Positions 37,764 to 51,900 of a DNA stretch of 64,000 nucleotides are shown here, one piece after another. The first letter of the stretch is position 1. Each line of letters begins with the position of its first letter. The notes under the pieces were generated by a model. That model was not told the origin of the DNA and ran no database searches. It was given only the letters and a program-made list of their open reading frames with translations. The stretch comes from Hymenolepis diminuta (Eukaryota > Platyhelminthes > Cestoda > Cyclophyllidea > Hymenolepididae). A program made the position numbers and the translations under genes. The DNA lies in contig CAADRB010000024.1 in the NCBI GenBank assembly GCA_900708905.1, forward strand, positions 180,333-244,332. Direction: 5' to 3'.

Positions 37764-38048
37764 TAACAAACTAGAAGTCCTGGTGGCACTCTCTCAGAGC
37801 CACCAATCTAGAAAACCCGACAATATAGCAACTTAACGCAGAAGTCAATAACTCACAGCAGAACACAACGCAAGTCATGCTAAACACGAATGTATCAACG
37901 AAACTCCATCTCAATCGGTTTCAGCTTAAACAAATAGGCCTAATTACCAAGTGTCTTTTTTTAGTGGGGAAATAAAGAAGGAAATTAAATTTGTATTTAT
38001 GGAAGAGACATTGGAGATGGAGGAAAATAATTACTATTTCTTCTGGCA
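37764..38048 (-). repeat. 3' LTR of the Gypsy relic
   Basis: 285 bp, matching the solo LTR at 33583-33867. A purine-rich tract (GGTGGGAGA on the minus strand) lies immediately before it, where the plus-strand primer for reverse transcription is expected. Confidence 0.8.
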
Positions 38049-38820
38049 TCTCCCACCCTAGCAATTCACTCGTGGATCTTCAAGTACTGACCGACCTAGG
38101 GAAGGGCAGGTTTCCTCCTTGTTCAAACTGCACGGGACGAAACCATAACCTGATCCTAAACCTAAGATCTAAGTGGAAGAACATGAATAAGATTAGACGT
38201 ATCAGAAAATGAATATAAAGAAAGATAATGATTATCAATAATGGGTTCCGCCAGTCTTCCACAGAGTTGATTATGGTGACGGATCCACGTGTCCTTACCG
38301 ACCTTAACATCGTAAATCATGATCTCATGCCCTTTTTTAATTATTGTACCTGTCCACTGGGTCGCCAGTCGATAATTACGAGCATAAACCCTTCTTCTGA
38401 CTGCCCTTTCCTGCACGGCAGAGTTTTCTTCTGCAGCATCGCTTCGTGCACCGTTCTCACCTTTCGACCCACTTACCATCTAACGTAGGATGTAGGGTTG
38501 ACCTGCATCCCAAAAGGAAATTCTACCGTACCTATTCCATCGTCTCCCCTCCTTTCTCTTTGTGTAAATCTCTCTTTATTGTGCATCGACGAGTCTTTCA
38601 GCCTGTCCATTTGACTGAGAGTGGTATGGAGGGGTTCTGATGTGTTTAATCGATCGTCACTCGCAGAACCCCTAAAAATCAACTGACGTAAGTTGTGCCC
38701 CGTTGTCCAACACCAGAGTCTTTGGCAATTCGTGTGCTGAGAGGACCCGAATCAGCGCTCTGATTGTTGAGCCGCTAGTCACCAAGATTAGTGGTACTAC
38801 ATCAGGTCATTTATAATATA

Positions 38821-40044
38821 CCACATGGGCTGAAAAGTCCCGGGCCTTACAAAGAAAACACAATTTTTGGTTCAAAATTAGCTTTATTCATCAATGTAAT
38901 CTCCATCAAAAGAAACGCAATCATTCCAGTGCCGCTCTAACATTTCAATACCACTTTTGTAGAACGATTTATCTTTTGCCTCAAAATAGGCCTCAGCTTC
39001 AGCGATAACCTCTTCATTCGTGCCAAATTTCTTACCGGCGAGCATTTTTTCAGGTCTGCGAACAGCCAGTAGTCGCTGGGACCCAAATCTGGCGAATACG
39101 GTGGATGTGGGAGTAATTCGAAGTTTAATTCATGTAGTTTTGCCATTGTCTTGATTGACTTGTCACACGGTACGTTGTCTTGATGAAACAAAATTTTCTT
39201 TTTTGCCATATGCGGTCGTTTCTTTGCAATTTCGGCCTTCAAGCGCTCCAATAACGCTATATAATATTCACTGTTAATGGTATTTCCTTTCTCAAGANNN
39301 NNNNNNNNNNNNNNNNNNNNNNNNNNNNNNNNNNNNNNNNNNNNNNNNNNNNNNNNNNNNNNNNNNNNNNNNNNNNNNNNNNNNNNNNNNNNNNNNNNNN
39401 NNNNNNNNNNNNNNNNNNNNNNNNNNNNNNNNNNNNNNNNNNNNNNNNNNNNNNNNNNNNNNNNNNNNNNNNNNNNNNNNNNNNNNNNNNNNNNNNNNNN
39501 NNNNNNNNNNNNNNNNNNNNNNNNNNNNNNNNNNNNNNNNNNNNNNNNNNNNNNNNNNNNNNNNNNNNNNNNNNNNNNNNNNNNNNNNNNNNNNNNNNNN
39601 NNNNNNNNNNNNNNNNNNNNNNNNNNNNNNNNNNNNNNNNNNNNNNNNNNNNNNNNNNNNNNNNNNNNNNNNNNNNNNNNNNNNNNNNNNNNNNNNNNNN
39701 NNNNNNNNNNNNNNNNNNNNNNNNNNNNNNNNNNNNNNNNNNNNNNNNNNNNNNNNNNNNNNNNNNNNNNNNNNNNNNNNNNNNNNNNNNNNNNNNNNNN
39801 NNNNNNNNNNNNNNNNNNNNNNNNNNNNNNNNNNNNNNNNNNNNNNNNNNNNNNNNNNNNNNNNNNNNNNNNNNNNNNNNNNNNNNNNNNNNNNNNNNNN
39901 NNNNNNNNNNNNNNNNNNNNNNNNNNNNNNNNNNNNNNNNNNNNNNNNNNTGTCTTTTGAAGGTGAGTATTAACTGAAAAAAGGTGACTGCAATAAAACT
40001 AGCGCCATCTATGCGTTAGGCCCGGGACTTTTCAGCCCATGTGT
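38821..40044 (-). mobile_element. Mariner DNA transposon with matching terminal inverted repeats, containing an assembly gap
   Basis: The ends are inverted repeats of about 30 bp (left begins CACATGGGCTGAAAAGTCCC from 38822). They are flanked by TA at 38819-38820 and 40045-40046, the mariner target duplication. Total length is 1224 bp, the size of a full mariner, although 653 bp are N and the gap size may be estimated. On the minus strand the C-terminal half of a transposase is readable: ILFHQDN and HPPYSPDLGPSDYWLF. The two aspartates are exactly 34 residues apart (D34D spacing). After LKK there is a single frameshift in an A-run, and the remaining C terminus is readable in the next frame. 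It sits inside the Gypsy integrase, so it is the younger insertion. Confidence 0.92.
39298..39950. other. Assembly gap (653 N)
   Basis: A run of N lies inside the mariner element, covering the N-terminal half of its transposase. The open frame that spans it is an artefact. Confidence 0.99.
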
Positions 40045-41125
40045 TATATCAACAACTACATGGGTAATACCACTTACCGGGCCCGCAAAATTGATATGTA
40101 ACCTGATCAATAGGGTTTCTGTTTGTAGCTATAGTACGGGATCTTTAAAAATGGAGTTCTTTGCGGATTGGTGGCATTTAGTGCACTGGCGCACGAGATA
40201 TTTGATGTCTTTATCCATGCCCGGCCAGTACGCTTATCCTCTGGCTATAGATTTCATCCGGCATATTCCAAGATGGCTTGAGTGAAATTACCGTAGGACC
40301 TTATTTCTGCGGACAGAAGGAACAATAGCTTTATCCAAAAAATTGGACATGAGTCAGCTCCCGTAATTGGATCTCGCCGACGGTAAAGCCCAATTAGACC
40401 ACCTTTTAGTGAAAATGAAGGCCAATTGGATTGGATAAACTTGACCGATTGCAGTAGGCTCGCATCTTTCACCTTTTCCTTTCATTTCCTTCTGCTGATA
40501 TTAGAGTGTTTTACATTGACTGCACCAGTATGTGCTGTACATTTCTTTCGACTGACACGAATGTAACCACCGTTCTTTGTTTTCCACTTGCTAATTAGCG
40601 GTGAGGTGAGATAGACTATCGGCTTGGCCGAAATGAGTTATCGTAGGGATAACCCATTAACATGAGTGCCCACCGTTGAAGACGATTTGCAGAGTGTACT
40701 GGGACTCCTTTTCTTGAGCCAGATATTGACAACAACGACTTATGGTCCGCTAGGAGTGTAAATTGCCTGTCATGTATATACTTATGAGATATTTTACTAC
40801 ACATTTAATGACCAGAGCTACCTTCTCGATTTATCCGTAATTCTTTCCTGCCAGTATGAGCATACGGGAGATATGTGTGGTCGCTTTTTCAGAGCCATCT
40901 GGAAAAATGTGGGAGATGACTGCTTCAATTCCGTAGCCAGGCGCGTCCGCTGAAAGGACCATAGGGAAACGTGGAACATAGTGAGTTAGTAGCAGCTCCG
41001 AATTCAGCAGCAACTTTAGCTTCTCGAAAGCCTTTTCGCACACAGGTGACTAGTCCCATGGGAAAATAATGCTTTATAGAATAAATATTGAAGGTGGAGG
41101 AAAATAATTATTAATTCTTCTAGCA

Positions 41126-42939
41126 GGTATAAACTGCGTTTTGTAGCTAGTGACAAATTTATTTAACGCATTGCAGCTCAGCTAATACAACTTAGTTTTG
41201 AAATCTCTATTTTTCATTGTTTATCTCATTTTTATATTGAAGTAAGGTTCGCTTCTTTATTAGAGTTAACGTGGTCGCTGAAGTTGACGTAGGTTATATC
41301 CAGCATTCAAATTAATGAGGCAATTTGATCCACTTATTAATACGGATCTACGAGACGGCCCCAGGACAGTTTTTCAACTTAAAAATTACTTCAGTATCTT
41401 CTTCTTCGCCATAACACTTCCTACTATTACCCATGGTGCAGTTGTGAGAAAGCATCTGAACATGGTGATAAAATCGATCAGGTGTCGAGCCTATTTAAAC
41501 AGACATAAAAAGTCAGGATATCAGAAGTCTTACTTTATTTGAATCCTCCATGTGTTGAGCTGTCCAGTTCTTTAGCCTGTGTCATATCCAAAGTTTAAAT
41601 TCCTGGTTGTCCTTATGGGCTCACGTCAAAAATTTCTACAGCTTATTAATAAGTTAATTTAGTCAACCAATTTAGTTAGTTAGTTGCCATCTCAAAAATT
41701 TACCTTCTTATTTAGCTAAGAAATACGAAATCATAATGTTAATATGGTGGTTTATACTACTTTCATTTGCCATAATTTTTTAATTGTGAGATCAGTACAC
41801 TTACATTAAAACTCCCCACTCGGTTCATCGTCAGATCACAGTTCAATCTGAAGTTTCAAACCTCTCATTAATGTAATTAATTATATCTCTCTACTCGTTT
41901 TTACTTAAATTAATTCATCTCTTTTGCGTCCTGGGTCATCATAAAAAAGCATATCCTGTACACCCACTGCCCCCGATGAAAGGATATTTGAGACTCCAAG
42001 CAGGTGGCATGGCCATGATCGCCATCCTAGACACGACTATCATTTTCCCAAATCTCCGGAAACTCTTGGCTGCCTCAATTCACATAATCATCAATGCTAC
42101 CCATGACGGCATAATGCCAAGGACATTTATTTCCGAGTTGCCCCGAATTCCCCAGTCCTCAACTTATTAACAATACCACTAGTGCACTTATTCGTGTATC
42201 ATCTTAGTTCTCTCGCTGGCTTCGGTCTAGGCGAGGAGTATCAAATCAATTTCTTAACATCTTTGCAAAGGTAAGTTTGCACTCCGATTGCTATTCATGT
42301 AAGTTTATTCGAATCTGTGAATAATTTCAACCTAAATTTGCCTTAAAATCTGCTATATAATATTATTACTGCTCTATGCGACTAATTTGGATTCTTTGGG
42401 TCGAATGCGTACCACAGTCGTATCAATCTTCCCGATTATTTACCGTGATATCGAGGCTTTATTGCCTGGATGTAGTGAGCGGTATCACACACACAAGGTC
42501 ACTATAAAGTGTCCCCATGAATGGTCTTAATTTACTACTACCAGAAAGTCTGTCATTTTCGAACAAAAGAATCAAACACTCAAGTTTTTCCAATTTAACT
42601 AGAGGCAAGCCGAATATCGATGCTGACATTTAGCATTTCATAACGTACACTATTCAGTAACGCGTTGCGACTGTGATATGATATAGAATAAAAGACATTT
42701 TGTGGGCATTAAGAAGTGACGAAATAAAAGCTAGGAGTGGAGGAACAAAACAAACCACGAAATAAGCAGAAGTGGGAGAAGAGATAGGGATCAAGAAAGA
42801 TCGAGTGTGTATAACAGTAAAACGTGATTATCAACTATTGAAAGGGGGCAAAGATTTTAGCAGTTCCCGCGCTTGTAATTTGAGAAATGTGAGTTGAAGA
42901 ATGAGTCATGACTTTTGAAGGGGGTAAAATGTCATGAGG
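41126..42939. other. 3' flank of glycogen phosphorylase gene 1
   Basis: AT-rich, with no recognised exon. A purine-rich run lies at about 42730-42800. The phosphorylase transcript's 3' UTR should lie at the right end of this interval. Confidence 0.3.
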
Positions 42940-45900
42940 TCAAGCTGTCGATTTTGATTCAACATCCTCGAAAGGAGCAGGCATCTTCTCTTCGCGTGGT
43001 TCCACTCCCCAAATGTCCTTGGCGTATTCGCGGATGGTACGATCGGAAGAGAATTTCCAGGAACCGGCGATATTGGCCAAAACCATGCGGGCCCATCGCA
43101 TCTCATCCTACGGAGAAAATAGACCCTTGTTTAATAAAACATATCTTTATGCAGATATCTTTATATATGCACATATCTTTAAGCAGATTGAGAAGGGGAT
43201 AATAAATCAGAATATCACACTTTGGAATGCTCTTAAGTCCATGTTAAAATGTCTGATTCTCCAGGAGTGAATACAAACAAGTGGATTACAAGGACTAGGA
43301 ATTGAAATGACAAATATTACAATGAACCAGATCAGTAGATCAGAATAATGTCTAAACTGACCCTTTCTACGATATTAAAAACTATTCATTTCCCTGACCA
43401 GATTATTCAAATGATATAGACGTTATTATAACATCTGTAACCCACATATTTGGGATGCATGTGCTAACACTTTTCGCTTTAGGGCCTGAAGGCCAGTACT
43501 TCATTAAAAGGACATCAAGGATACCACGAGTTAACTAGCAAGATGAGCATGATCGAGTTGATCGAATGTATTTCCAACACTGTAACAACTTGAAAATGAA
43601 GGTGAATATTTTAATATTCTGGAGTATATCCAGCCGCAAGAACATCGAAAGGAGGGGTTTTTCAGTGCTCAGATATTTAAAATGGAAGTGTATTAATTTA
43701 AAGATGTTTAAGAAATATTGATTTCCAAAATCGTTGAAAGGAAATGTATTTCAGCATTGATTTTGTGGATGGAGATAGTAATCTGAAGACCGATGAGAAA
43801 CTCACCATCTACAACCCATGTCTTGGACTTTTTTGAATGTAAATTTCACGTCCATCTCCCCATCCAGTGCCAACCCGTCCAAACTAATCCCGATATGTGA
43901 ACACTAACCTTAATTGAAATCCCACTGTTAATAAGTCTGAACTGAAATGCGCCCTGGTGACCTAAAAATCTACTCTAATATGATTCCAGTTTAACCTATG
44001 TAAACCAAAAGTAAATACTTCCAATAACGTCACTCTTGGTCACTTAGACCTCGGGTCTATTTCTATTTTTCAGTCACTTTCGTCATCTTAAAGTCGTATA
44101 TCACACTGGTTAAAATGATAAGTCATAGAATAAGGAATCTTTAATGATCAGATTTAGTATTGGAACCACTTCTATGTTTATGTTCTAGGTTTAGGAATAA
44201 TTTGAAAAAATCAGCAATTTTCTTGCGTTAAGGAATGAATTGTATTCAAACAGACAAGTATTATATAAAAAGATTGCTAGAGGGAAAACAGACGGCTATG
44301 AGGGAAAAATTTCCGAAAAGAAGTTCTTAAAATAGGAACTAGCATTTATGTTGAAAGGAAAGTCATTTCAAGGCCAAGACGAAATTAGAGCTTTTTTCTT
44401 GGAACGGAATCTTTCAATTCATTAACAAAGGAACAAGCAAGACCACAAAGGACACAAACAGTTAGAAACGGGAACGTTATCTCCATATTCCTCTATTTTT
44501 GTCCTAAGTGTTTGGTCGAGATTCCCTACATTCCCAAAGCTAAAATTTCTAGGTTTTAAATGATTTAAATAACAATAATTTCGTGTTTTTTACCTAAATT
44601 TATCCGTCTCTTAGTTCTGTCCGACAATGAGACAGAAAATTTTAACTCATATTTTAGCCAATAGCAGTTAAGATAAGCTTTGAACCAGAGGACGGAGAAA
44701 ACTGGTCTCATTGATGATGTCTCCCTTCCAAAGACTATCTTAATTCAAACCATTCTAGACACATCTCACATAATAATTGAAAATTATATTTTAGACGAGA
44801 GAGAAAACTGACCTCGTAGGCCTTGTCGACCTCAGCTTGAGCACGCATATAGTCCTTGAAGTCAGCGCAGAGCATAAATCTATCACCGTACATCATGGTC
44901 TTATAGATATCTCTGAACAAGTCTGGCTGATCTGGAGAGAAGAAGCCACTGTTGAGCTGTTCAAGAACCTGCTTCAATTCAGGACAGGCGTTGATGAACT
45001 CCTGGGAATTGTATCTATAAAAAAACTCACAGATAAAAAACGATTCGAATATTTGATTCAAAGAACCTTGATAATGCAACTTCTGTGGAGATAGCAGTGA
45101 CTGCTGGCCTAACTCTCAACGTATAGATGTTACATATAGTCTACTATTAACGATAGATATTATTCCGACACTAATTTTTCCTTCGTTGACCCCTTTTCGT
45201 TCATGTTAATAACAATAATAATTCCCAAGCCTACTTAGGAAGGCGTTTTCCAATGCCCATCTTGGGTTAGAGAGTGATATCATGGAGCCTCCCTAATGAG
45301 AAACTCGAATTATGTCAGTTCCTTTATAAGCCAAACCTAATCATTGGGGTTGGCCATTCTGCTTGCCGATGAGTATTGAACCCTTATTTTGCAAGCGAGC
45401 ACGTAAATTACTCCGCCACTCTACATGTTAACTGTATGTCGACCTAAAGTTAAGATTTTGAAGGTTCTCTGCTAGATGTCTGGTTGAATAAAGTCGTTTT
45501 CATTGATAGATGTATCTCCTTTTCGTCTCGAGCACAGTGCACCTTTAGGACTTTTGAAACAGGTAAACATAAACTCCTGTTCAGTGAAAAAAAGGTGGAC
45601 TACATGATTTAACGCATAATTTTCTGGTCATTGAATAAAGGCTAATGCTTTCCCTTTTGAGAAAAATCTGCTGGCATAGACAGTCCAGTTGATAGACTGC
45701 AAGTGGAATGACTGTAATAATCATTCATGCATTAACGAAGAAATAACAACGGGGTCATCTTCGCAGCAATCAGTCAATATCCTTCTTGACAACCTTTTGC
45801 GAAACTTTCTCTTCCTCCAATTCAATTATTAACTAATTTTTAGCACTCAACAGACAAAGAGTGATTAACTAAGATGAATCACACTCGAATGTCTGAGGTT

Positions 45901-48900
45901 TTGACATTTAACTGTGAAATAGAAGAATGGTTTATTCGACAGCCTCATGTTGTTTAGAAGCTGCCAAGACCGAGAGACTTTTTTGTGCGAAGTGGTCCAA
46001 CATGGCACAAACCGAGAACATTCTTCGATGTGCACTATTTAATAAATAAAAATATTATTTTGTTACCACTCCGGTGTGTAAACATTCCACAGTGACGGTC
46101 GGTAATATGAACTTGTGAAATTGAAATTAAGTAGACTCACCCCCTGCGGTTGAGTTCTTCGACCTGTTCGACAGTCATACCGAAAATAAACATGTTCTCA
46201 CGTCCGCATTCCTCGCTCATTTCAATGTTAGCACCATCCAAAGTACCGATGGTCAGAGCACCATTGAGCTGGAAAAGAAAATTTCATATTTGCGATTTGT
46301 TCAATGTGCAAAAGATTTTTCTATTTCCAGCTATAAGGGGAACGTCTAAGAACTTCTTCAGCAACTTATTAAGGGATGTGCTAATGCTATTTGGTTTGGG
46401 TAGAGGAAAGGTATCTTAAAGCCGCCCTAAAATCCTCCTTATTGACCGGAATTAATTAGTGTCAACTAGGTCACTGGATGTACACTAGTGAGTATCGACC
46501 TCGTGACCTCTGGCCATTGTGCTATCATTAGTAAAACTCCACTCATTATCCATCTGGTGACTAATGTTATTATCAAAATTGATATTTCCAATCATTAGAT
46601 TCGAAAAGATTGACCTCGATGAACCGCATTCATTTTAGCGGACTCTACTCTTCCGTTATTTACTTAGATTTTGGAATTATGACTAACATTATTCCTTTAT
46701 AATTTTCTCAAAAAAATCCTCCTTTTCAGCTGCGCTATTTAAATCCATTGATTAGACAGCCATACTTAGAAATTCAAGAGGTTGCTTATTGTGGGCCAAC
46801 AAATTCAGGTTGGTTAGTACTAGTTGTAATATATATTATAAAGGCACTATTCGCAATTACTTGCAAAAGAAGGGGAATTTTTGCACCCTCACGTCTTATG
46901 GCGGTGGTCACGTCTACTGACCAAAGTAACACAGAGCCGTTTCCTGATTGGCCGAATTAGTCTAAGGTCACACAGCTGGTTATACAAAAATGTACAGCTT
47001 TGTGCAAGTTTTTAAGCAACTAAATTCAAGCAGAATGATAGAATAATTTGGTCATAAGGATAAAATTTAGGGACGAGAAAATAAAAGATTTAAAAATAGC
47101 AGGAAACGACAACCTTAAATTTTCCTTATATTGTGGTTTCAGAGAGTAAGAAATAAACAGTTATGAGTTATTCTAAACTCATTCTGAGGCCACAGTGGCC
47201 TAGGCACAAATTCACAACACGTTCCTAGAGTGTTCATGCAAAATAATTTACGGGATTGATCAGATTGAAGTAGCGTAATTAGTCAGTCAGGGCAAAGTCT
47301 GGGGTAAAATTAGAAGCATTCGTCAGCAAGTCCAGTTGCCTAATGGGTAGATTTTTAAATATTTAATATTCATTACTTAATACGCGACGTTATTATAAAG
47401 GATTTAATCAGGTCATTGCTCTACATTTCAGACTCCACTCTATATGATCTATGTTATGAAAGCACTATTCAACTGTTCAGTGAACTTTCCAAAGGAGGAA
47501 ACAAAGTATGCTTGTTTGGCTAAATCCCCTGATAATCTAGCATCTATCCTTCCTGAATCTTCCGATAGAGTGTTCCGATTTATGTCTCAGTAAAATGATA
47601 AGTTCAGTTAATTCAATTTCAAGAAGCCAACCGATTAACTGATCTGCTTCTATAAATGGAAAGTAGGTCAGTTAATTTGCTTTGTATACTGTTGAATGAA
47701 TGTTTATTTGAAAAAAAAAACTATTCTCGTTTATACTCAAATCGTGTTTGGATATAAGTAGTTTGCCTTCATTTGCAACCCTCCAAAATTCTATTCACTG
47801 TGTTCGATTAAAGACAGCAGATACTGTCTTGATTTTATAGTAATTTTAACCTGATATCCATTCTTGCATTAATGCTGCTGATTTGTTGAAGCGAATAATG
47901 ACATCAGCAATAAATGCTGTTATTTAGTAAAAATTCAGATGTAATTACTTCATTATTGTTTATTGAGCATACACCAACTTAAATACTCCGATTCAATGAT
48001 GTGCTCACAGAAAGTATGAATTTATTTTACATGAAAATATTAATAACAATTTCACTTCGTTATTTAAACACTCCCAGCACAAACTATTCCTTAATTAGCT
48101 TGTTCCAGCAAATTATCAACTTAATTACTCCTGTCGCGAAAACCCCGATGACGAATTATCTGCCCATACCATAACAAAAATATCAGGTTGTTACAGAAGT
48201 TCTGCCCAATGTTTGAGCTATGTGGTTAGGGCATGACTACTTCAATTTACCTTGTTAAGGTCATATGCTTATCTATGGTAATTAATGAAATACTTTTTCT
48301 TCTTTCAGATTGTGTGATAATTATCGTTATTAATAACTATTTCTAGCCCTAATGTGCACTCCATATAAAGAGCATATCAGGCATAGTTTAATGTTTGAAT
48401 TCCACAGAGGAAATACGTCAAGTTCTCTTTGAGCAAAAACAATCAAAGACACTTATGGAAATGATGTTGTGATGTGAGACGTGATGTCCCCTTCACGTCT
48501 CAAAAAGGATGACTTCAGCCTGAAAGACTAACCGAGATCGGGATGCTCAAAAACACCCAATTCTGAGCAATTGCAAGTTTCCATTGATGAAAATCCAACC
48601 TACACTATTAGAGAACTGAGCAAAACCTTTCGCGTAAGCCGCCATATGACCACATATAGGGAAATGAAAAGACTTGGCTGGGAAAACCTCAAAGGCTGAC
48701 AAATGGGTCTCACACGATTTGTCAGAAACCAACAAACAACAGCATGTGACCTCTTGTGTTTCACTCCGTTCTCGTGAACTTCAGGCACCTTTTTTAGACC
48801 GAATCATAACAGAGCGACGAGAAGTGGTGAATCCTTTACAACAATGTTAAGCATAAAAGACAGTGGCCAAGTCGTAGTTCAAAGCCAATTCCACAACCGA

Positions 48901-51900
48901 GAAAATTCGGGACTGCACCCGAAAAAATTCTTTTTCGTGTGTATATAAAGGGATGTGAAGGGAATTGTTTATCATGAACTAATGGGTGATAATCAAACAA
49001 TAACATCTGAAGTTGCTGAAGTCAGCAGCTAACTCGTTTAAAAGCGGTTAGCGGAAGGCAGGAAAAACGGCCTTCTTTGATCAATCGGAAAGGAGTGAGT
49101 GTGTACCATGACAATGTCAGACCCCACACTTCAAGAGGAGTCAAAAATCTCGCAAAGAATTTGGCTGAGAAATCATGCATCACCCATCATATTCTTCCAA
49201 TTTTGCACCAACCGATTTTCATCTTTTCAGGAGCTTACAGAATCATTAAATGGGACAAAGGCTTACCTCAAGAGAAGAGGTGGAAATGAATAAACTAGTT
49301 TCATTTTTGAGTCCAGACTGAAGAAGAAGTCAGAAAGCTAATGGCAAGATGGGAAGATGCAATTAATAAAAATGGTGGTTTTGTTGAACTCTAAATAAAT
49401 GCATTTTTGACAAAATTTTCACTTTAACTGAAATCTAAAAAAACGGACAGAACTTCTGTTACAGCCTGATATTTACCCAAGCGATGGGTCTAAAAATAAG
49501 ACCTTCAAATTGCAAAGAATACCTACCATGAATTTCATGTTGCCTGTTCCAGAGGCTTCTGTACCCGCAGTTGAGATTTGTTGAGACAATTCAGCTGCAG
49601 GGAAGATTTTTTCGGCCAGCGAAACACGGTAATTCTCCAAGAAGACAAGCTACGGAGAGAAAAGTAACAAACGTTTAAATATATCAATGATTTGATTAAT
49701 CGCTTTTACCTGATCCGTATTTGCAAGTCAATAATCTGGAGTTTTTAGGACATAAAAAAACGTTAATTACATGTTCTCGCTTCACTCAGCAAACCTAATT
49801 TACGAAGAAAGTAATTTCCAAATATTAAAAGAAATTAACAAGAAAATCACTGTTTGAAATTATAATTAAAGCCTGCATTACAGAAAAATGTCTCGATCTA
49901 AACAAAAGGATGACGTTGAAGTAATTCGCTTATTAAGAAGTTAATGCGAGTCAATTTCTTTTAGATGCTATCCAATTTTGGACAATACTCATGCCACGAT
50001 AGCGGCTAGAAATTGGTCAACAGACCATGTCAGAATTAGCCATTTAACAGTGACTTTAGATCTGTTCGTCGCAATATTTTATTTGCTGCTCTCGGTAGAT
50101 AAACCAACTGGGCCAATATCTGATAATATCTTGATTTAAGTTCGCCTCTATGGCTGGACCATTTAAAAAAACAGGCTAAACAGGGTCCCCAATTGCCTTA
50201 TTTTTCTATATAATTCAGACTCGAGACAAAGCTGGCTGCTTTATCATAACAAGTAGGAAGACAAAGATCACAATTCAAGACTCGGGTTAGATTAATTTAT
50301 GAGCTTCAAAAACCTACCTTGAGTCTCCCACGAACAATGGGATCATTGTTGATGACCTTTCCAACAGAGTTGATTAGTTTGATAATCAACTTGGCCATAT
50401 GGTAACCTGGGGCGGCCTTACCACCAATCATGATAGTACGAGGCACCATCTTGAAGTTAGGATCAGCTTTGATCTTGTTGTACTGAGCAATAACATAGAA
50501 GCAGTTCAACAACTGACGCTTGTATTCGTGGATACGTTTCACCTAAAACAACAAACCATACAATCACAGTTAATGAAAATCTAAAAACGACGATAGTGAA
50601 ATGACTGATTCAAGCTGAAATGACCTGGATGTCGAAGAGGGTGGAAGGATCAATGTTAATTTGATAGTGCTGTTCCATGTAAGAGGCGAACTTAGCCTTG
50701 TTTTCTCTCTTGATGCGCATAAGGCTAAGGAGGAAGCCAACATTGTCAGACATCTTGCGGAGTTCCTTCAGGCGCTCGAAGTTTGTGATCCATCCGTCAT
50801 CTCCAAGAGCTTCCATAATCTCATCAGAGAGTGAGGGGTTGCAGAGCAGGAGCCAACGACGTGGAGTGATACCGTTGGTCTTGTTCTGGAACTTCTCTGG
50901 CCAGAGTTCGTAGAAATTGTGGAAACTGTAAAACAAATAGAAAGTTAAAGATTTCAAACGTATACTCTAAACCTTTAGCTAATCATAAAAGTGGAGTTAA
51001 TGAACCCCTCTTATGCGAGAATTGACATGCTGAAATCTCATATTCGCTACGATTATGGTAAAAGTAATGCTTGTTGATGCCTTCTCAAGTTCGTACTAGC
51101 ATTGGGATAGATGTATCCTCTGTTTTCTCCATGATCTCTGTCACATTTCTCCCTTGTTTGTAGCATATTTTATAGAAATTTACAAGCTAGGAGTCTGATT
51201 TTAGCGACTTCTAAGTTGTAACCACTTCTCCATATCTCTTATAAAGATCACTAGCCTACTGAAAACAGAATGAAACTGCGGAATGCAAAAATTAATTATT
51301 TTATGAGTGTCTTCATTACTCTGAAACCAGAATACATCTAATGATCTTATGATGGTCTGGAGTATTCAAGGACAAATACATTCAAAAACTTTAAAACTTC
51401 GAGTAATAGTCACCGCAAAAGATTCTTTAATTTACATGGATTTGTAGGTGAACGCGTAGTTTCAAATTTTAAAGATACCGAAGGGAGAACTATATATTCT
51501 TTCAAATAGTAAAACTACTCGAACTGATATAAATTAGGAAAGAAGATAGGCCGAATTTTCCCTATTTTACTGCAATGAGCTTCGAAATAAAATAGACGAT
51601 TATATACTAACGTGTCGCGTTTGATGATCTCAGTGTGAACAGCAGAGACACCGTTAACAGCATGAGAGCCAATGATGCACAGATAGGCCATATTGACACG
51701 TTTCTCTCCATCCTCTTCAATAATTGACATACGACGCATGCGGTCGAGGTCGCCTGGCCATTTAGCCAAAACGAGTTGAAGGAATTCGTGATTGATACGG
51801 TAGATAATCTCCAAGTGACGAGGAAGAATGTGCTGAAGCATGCTGCACGGCCAGCGCTCCAAAGCCTCGGGCAAGATGGTATGGTTGGTGTAAGCGAAGG

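Larger units (their letters stand above)
37764..41125 (-). mobile_element. Ty3/Gypsy LTR retrotransposon relic, truncated and interrupted
   Basis: Read on the minus strand from high to low coordinates. An LTR-end remnant (41125-41083) joins directly to the end of the reverse transcriptase and the RNase H region (CEKAFEKLKLLLNSELLLTH, LSADAPGYGIEAVISHIFPD). Next come RNase H (LLADHKSLLSI, HSANRLQRWAL) and the integrase zinc finger (CTKC). The integrase core follows (HINFAGP, then LVLDNGAQLTS), then an integrase C-terminal part (DVKVGKDTWIRHHNQL) and the LTR at 38048-37764. Gag, protease and most of the reverse transcriptase are missing. The first integrase aspartate (expected HID) is N, and stops and frameshifts are frequent. 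A mariner is inserted in the integrase at 38821-40044. Confidence 0.88.

Noticed and set aside
39277..39960. 227-codon open frame on the plus strand
   Set aside because: It is almost entirely N from the assembly gap.
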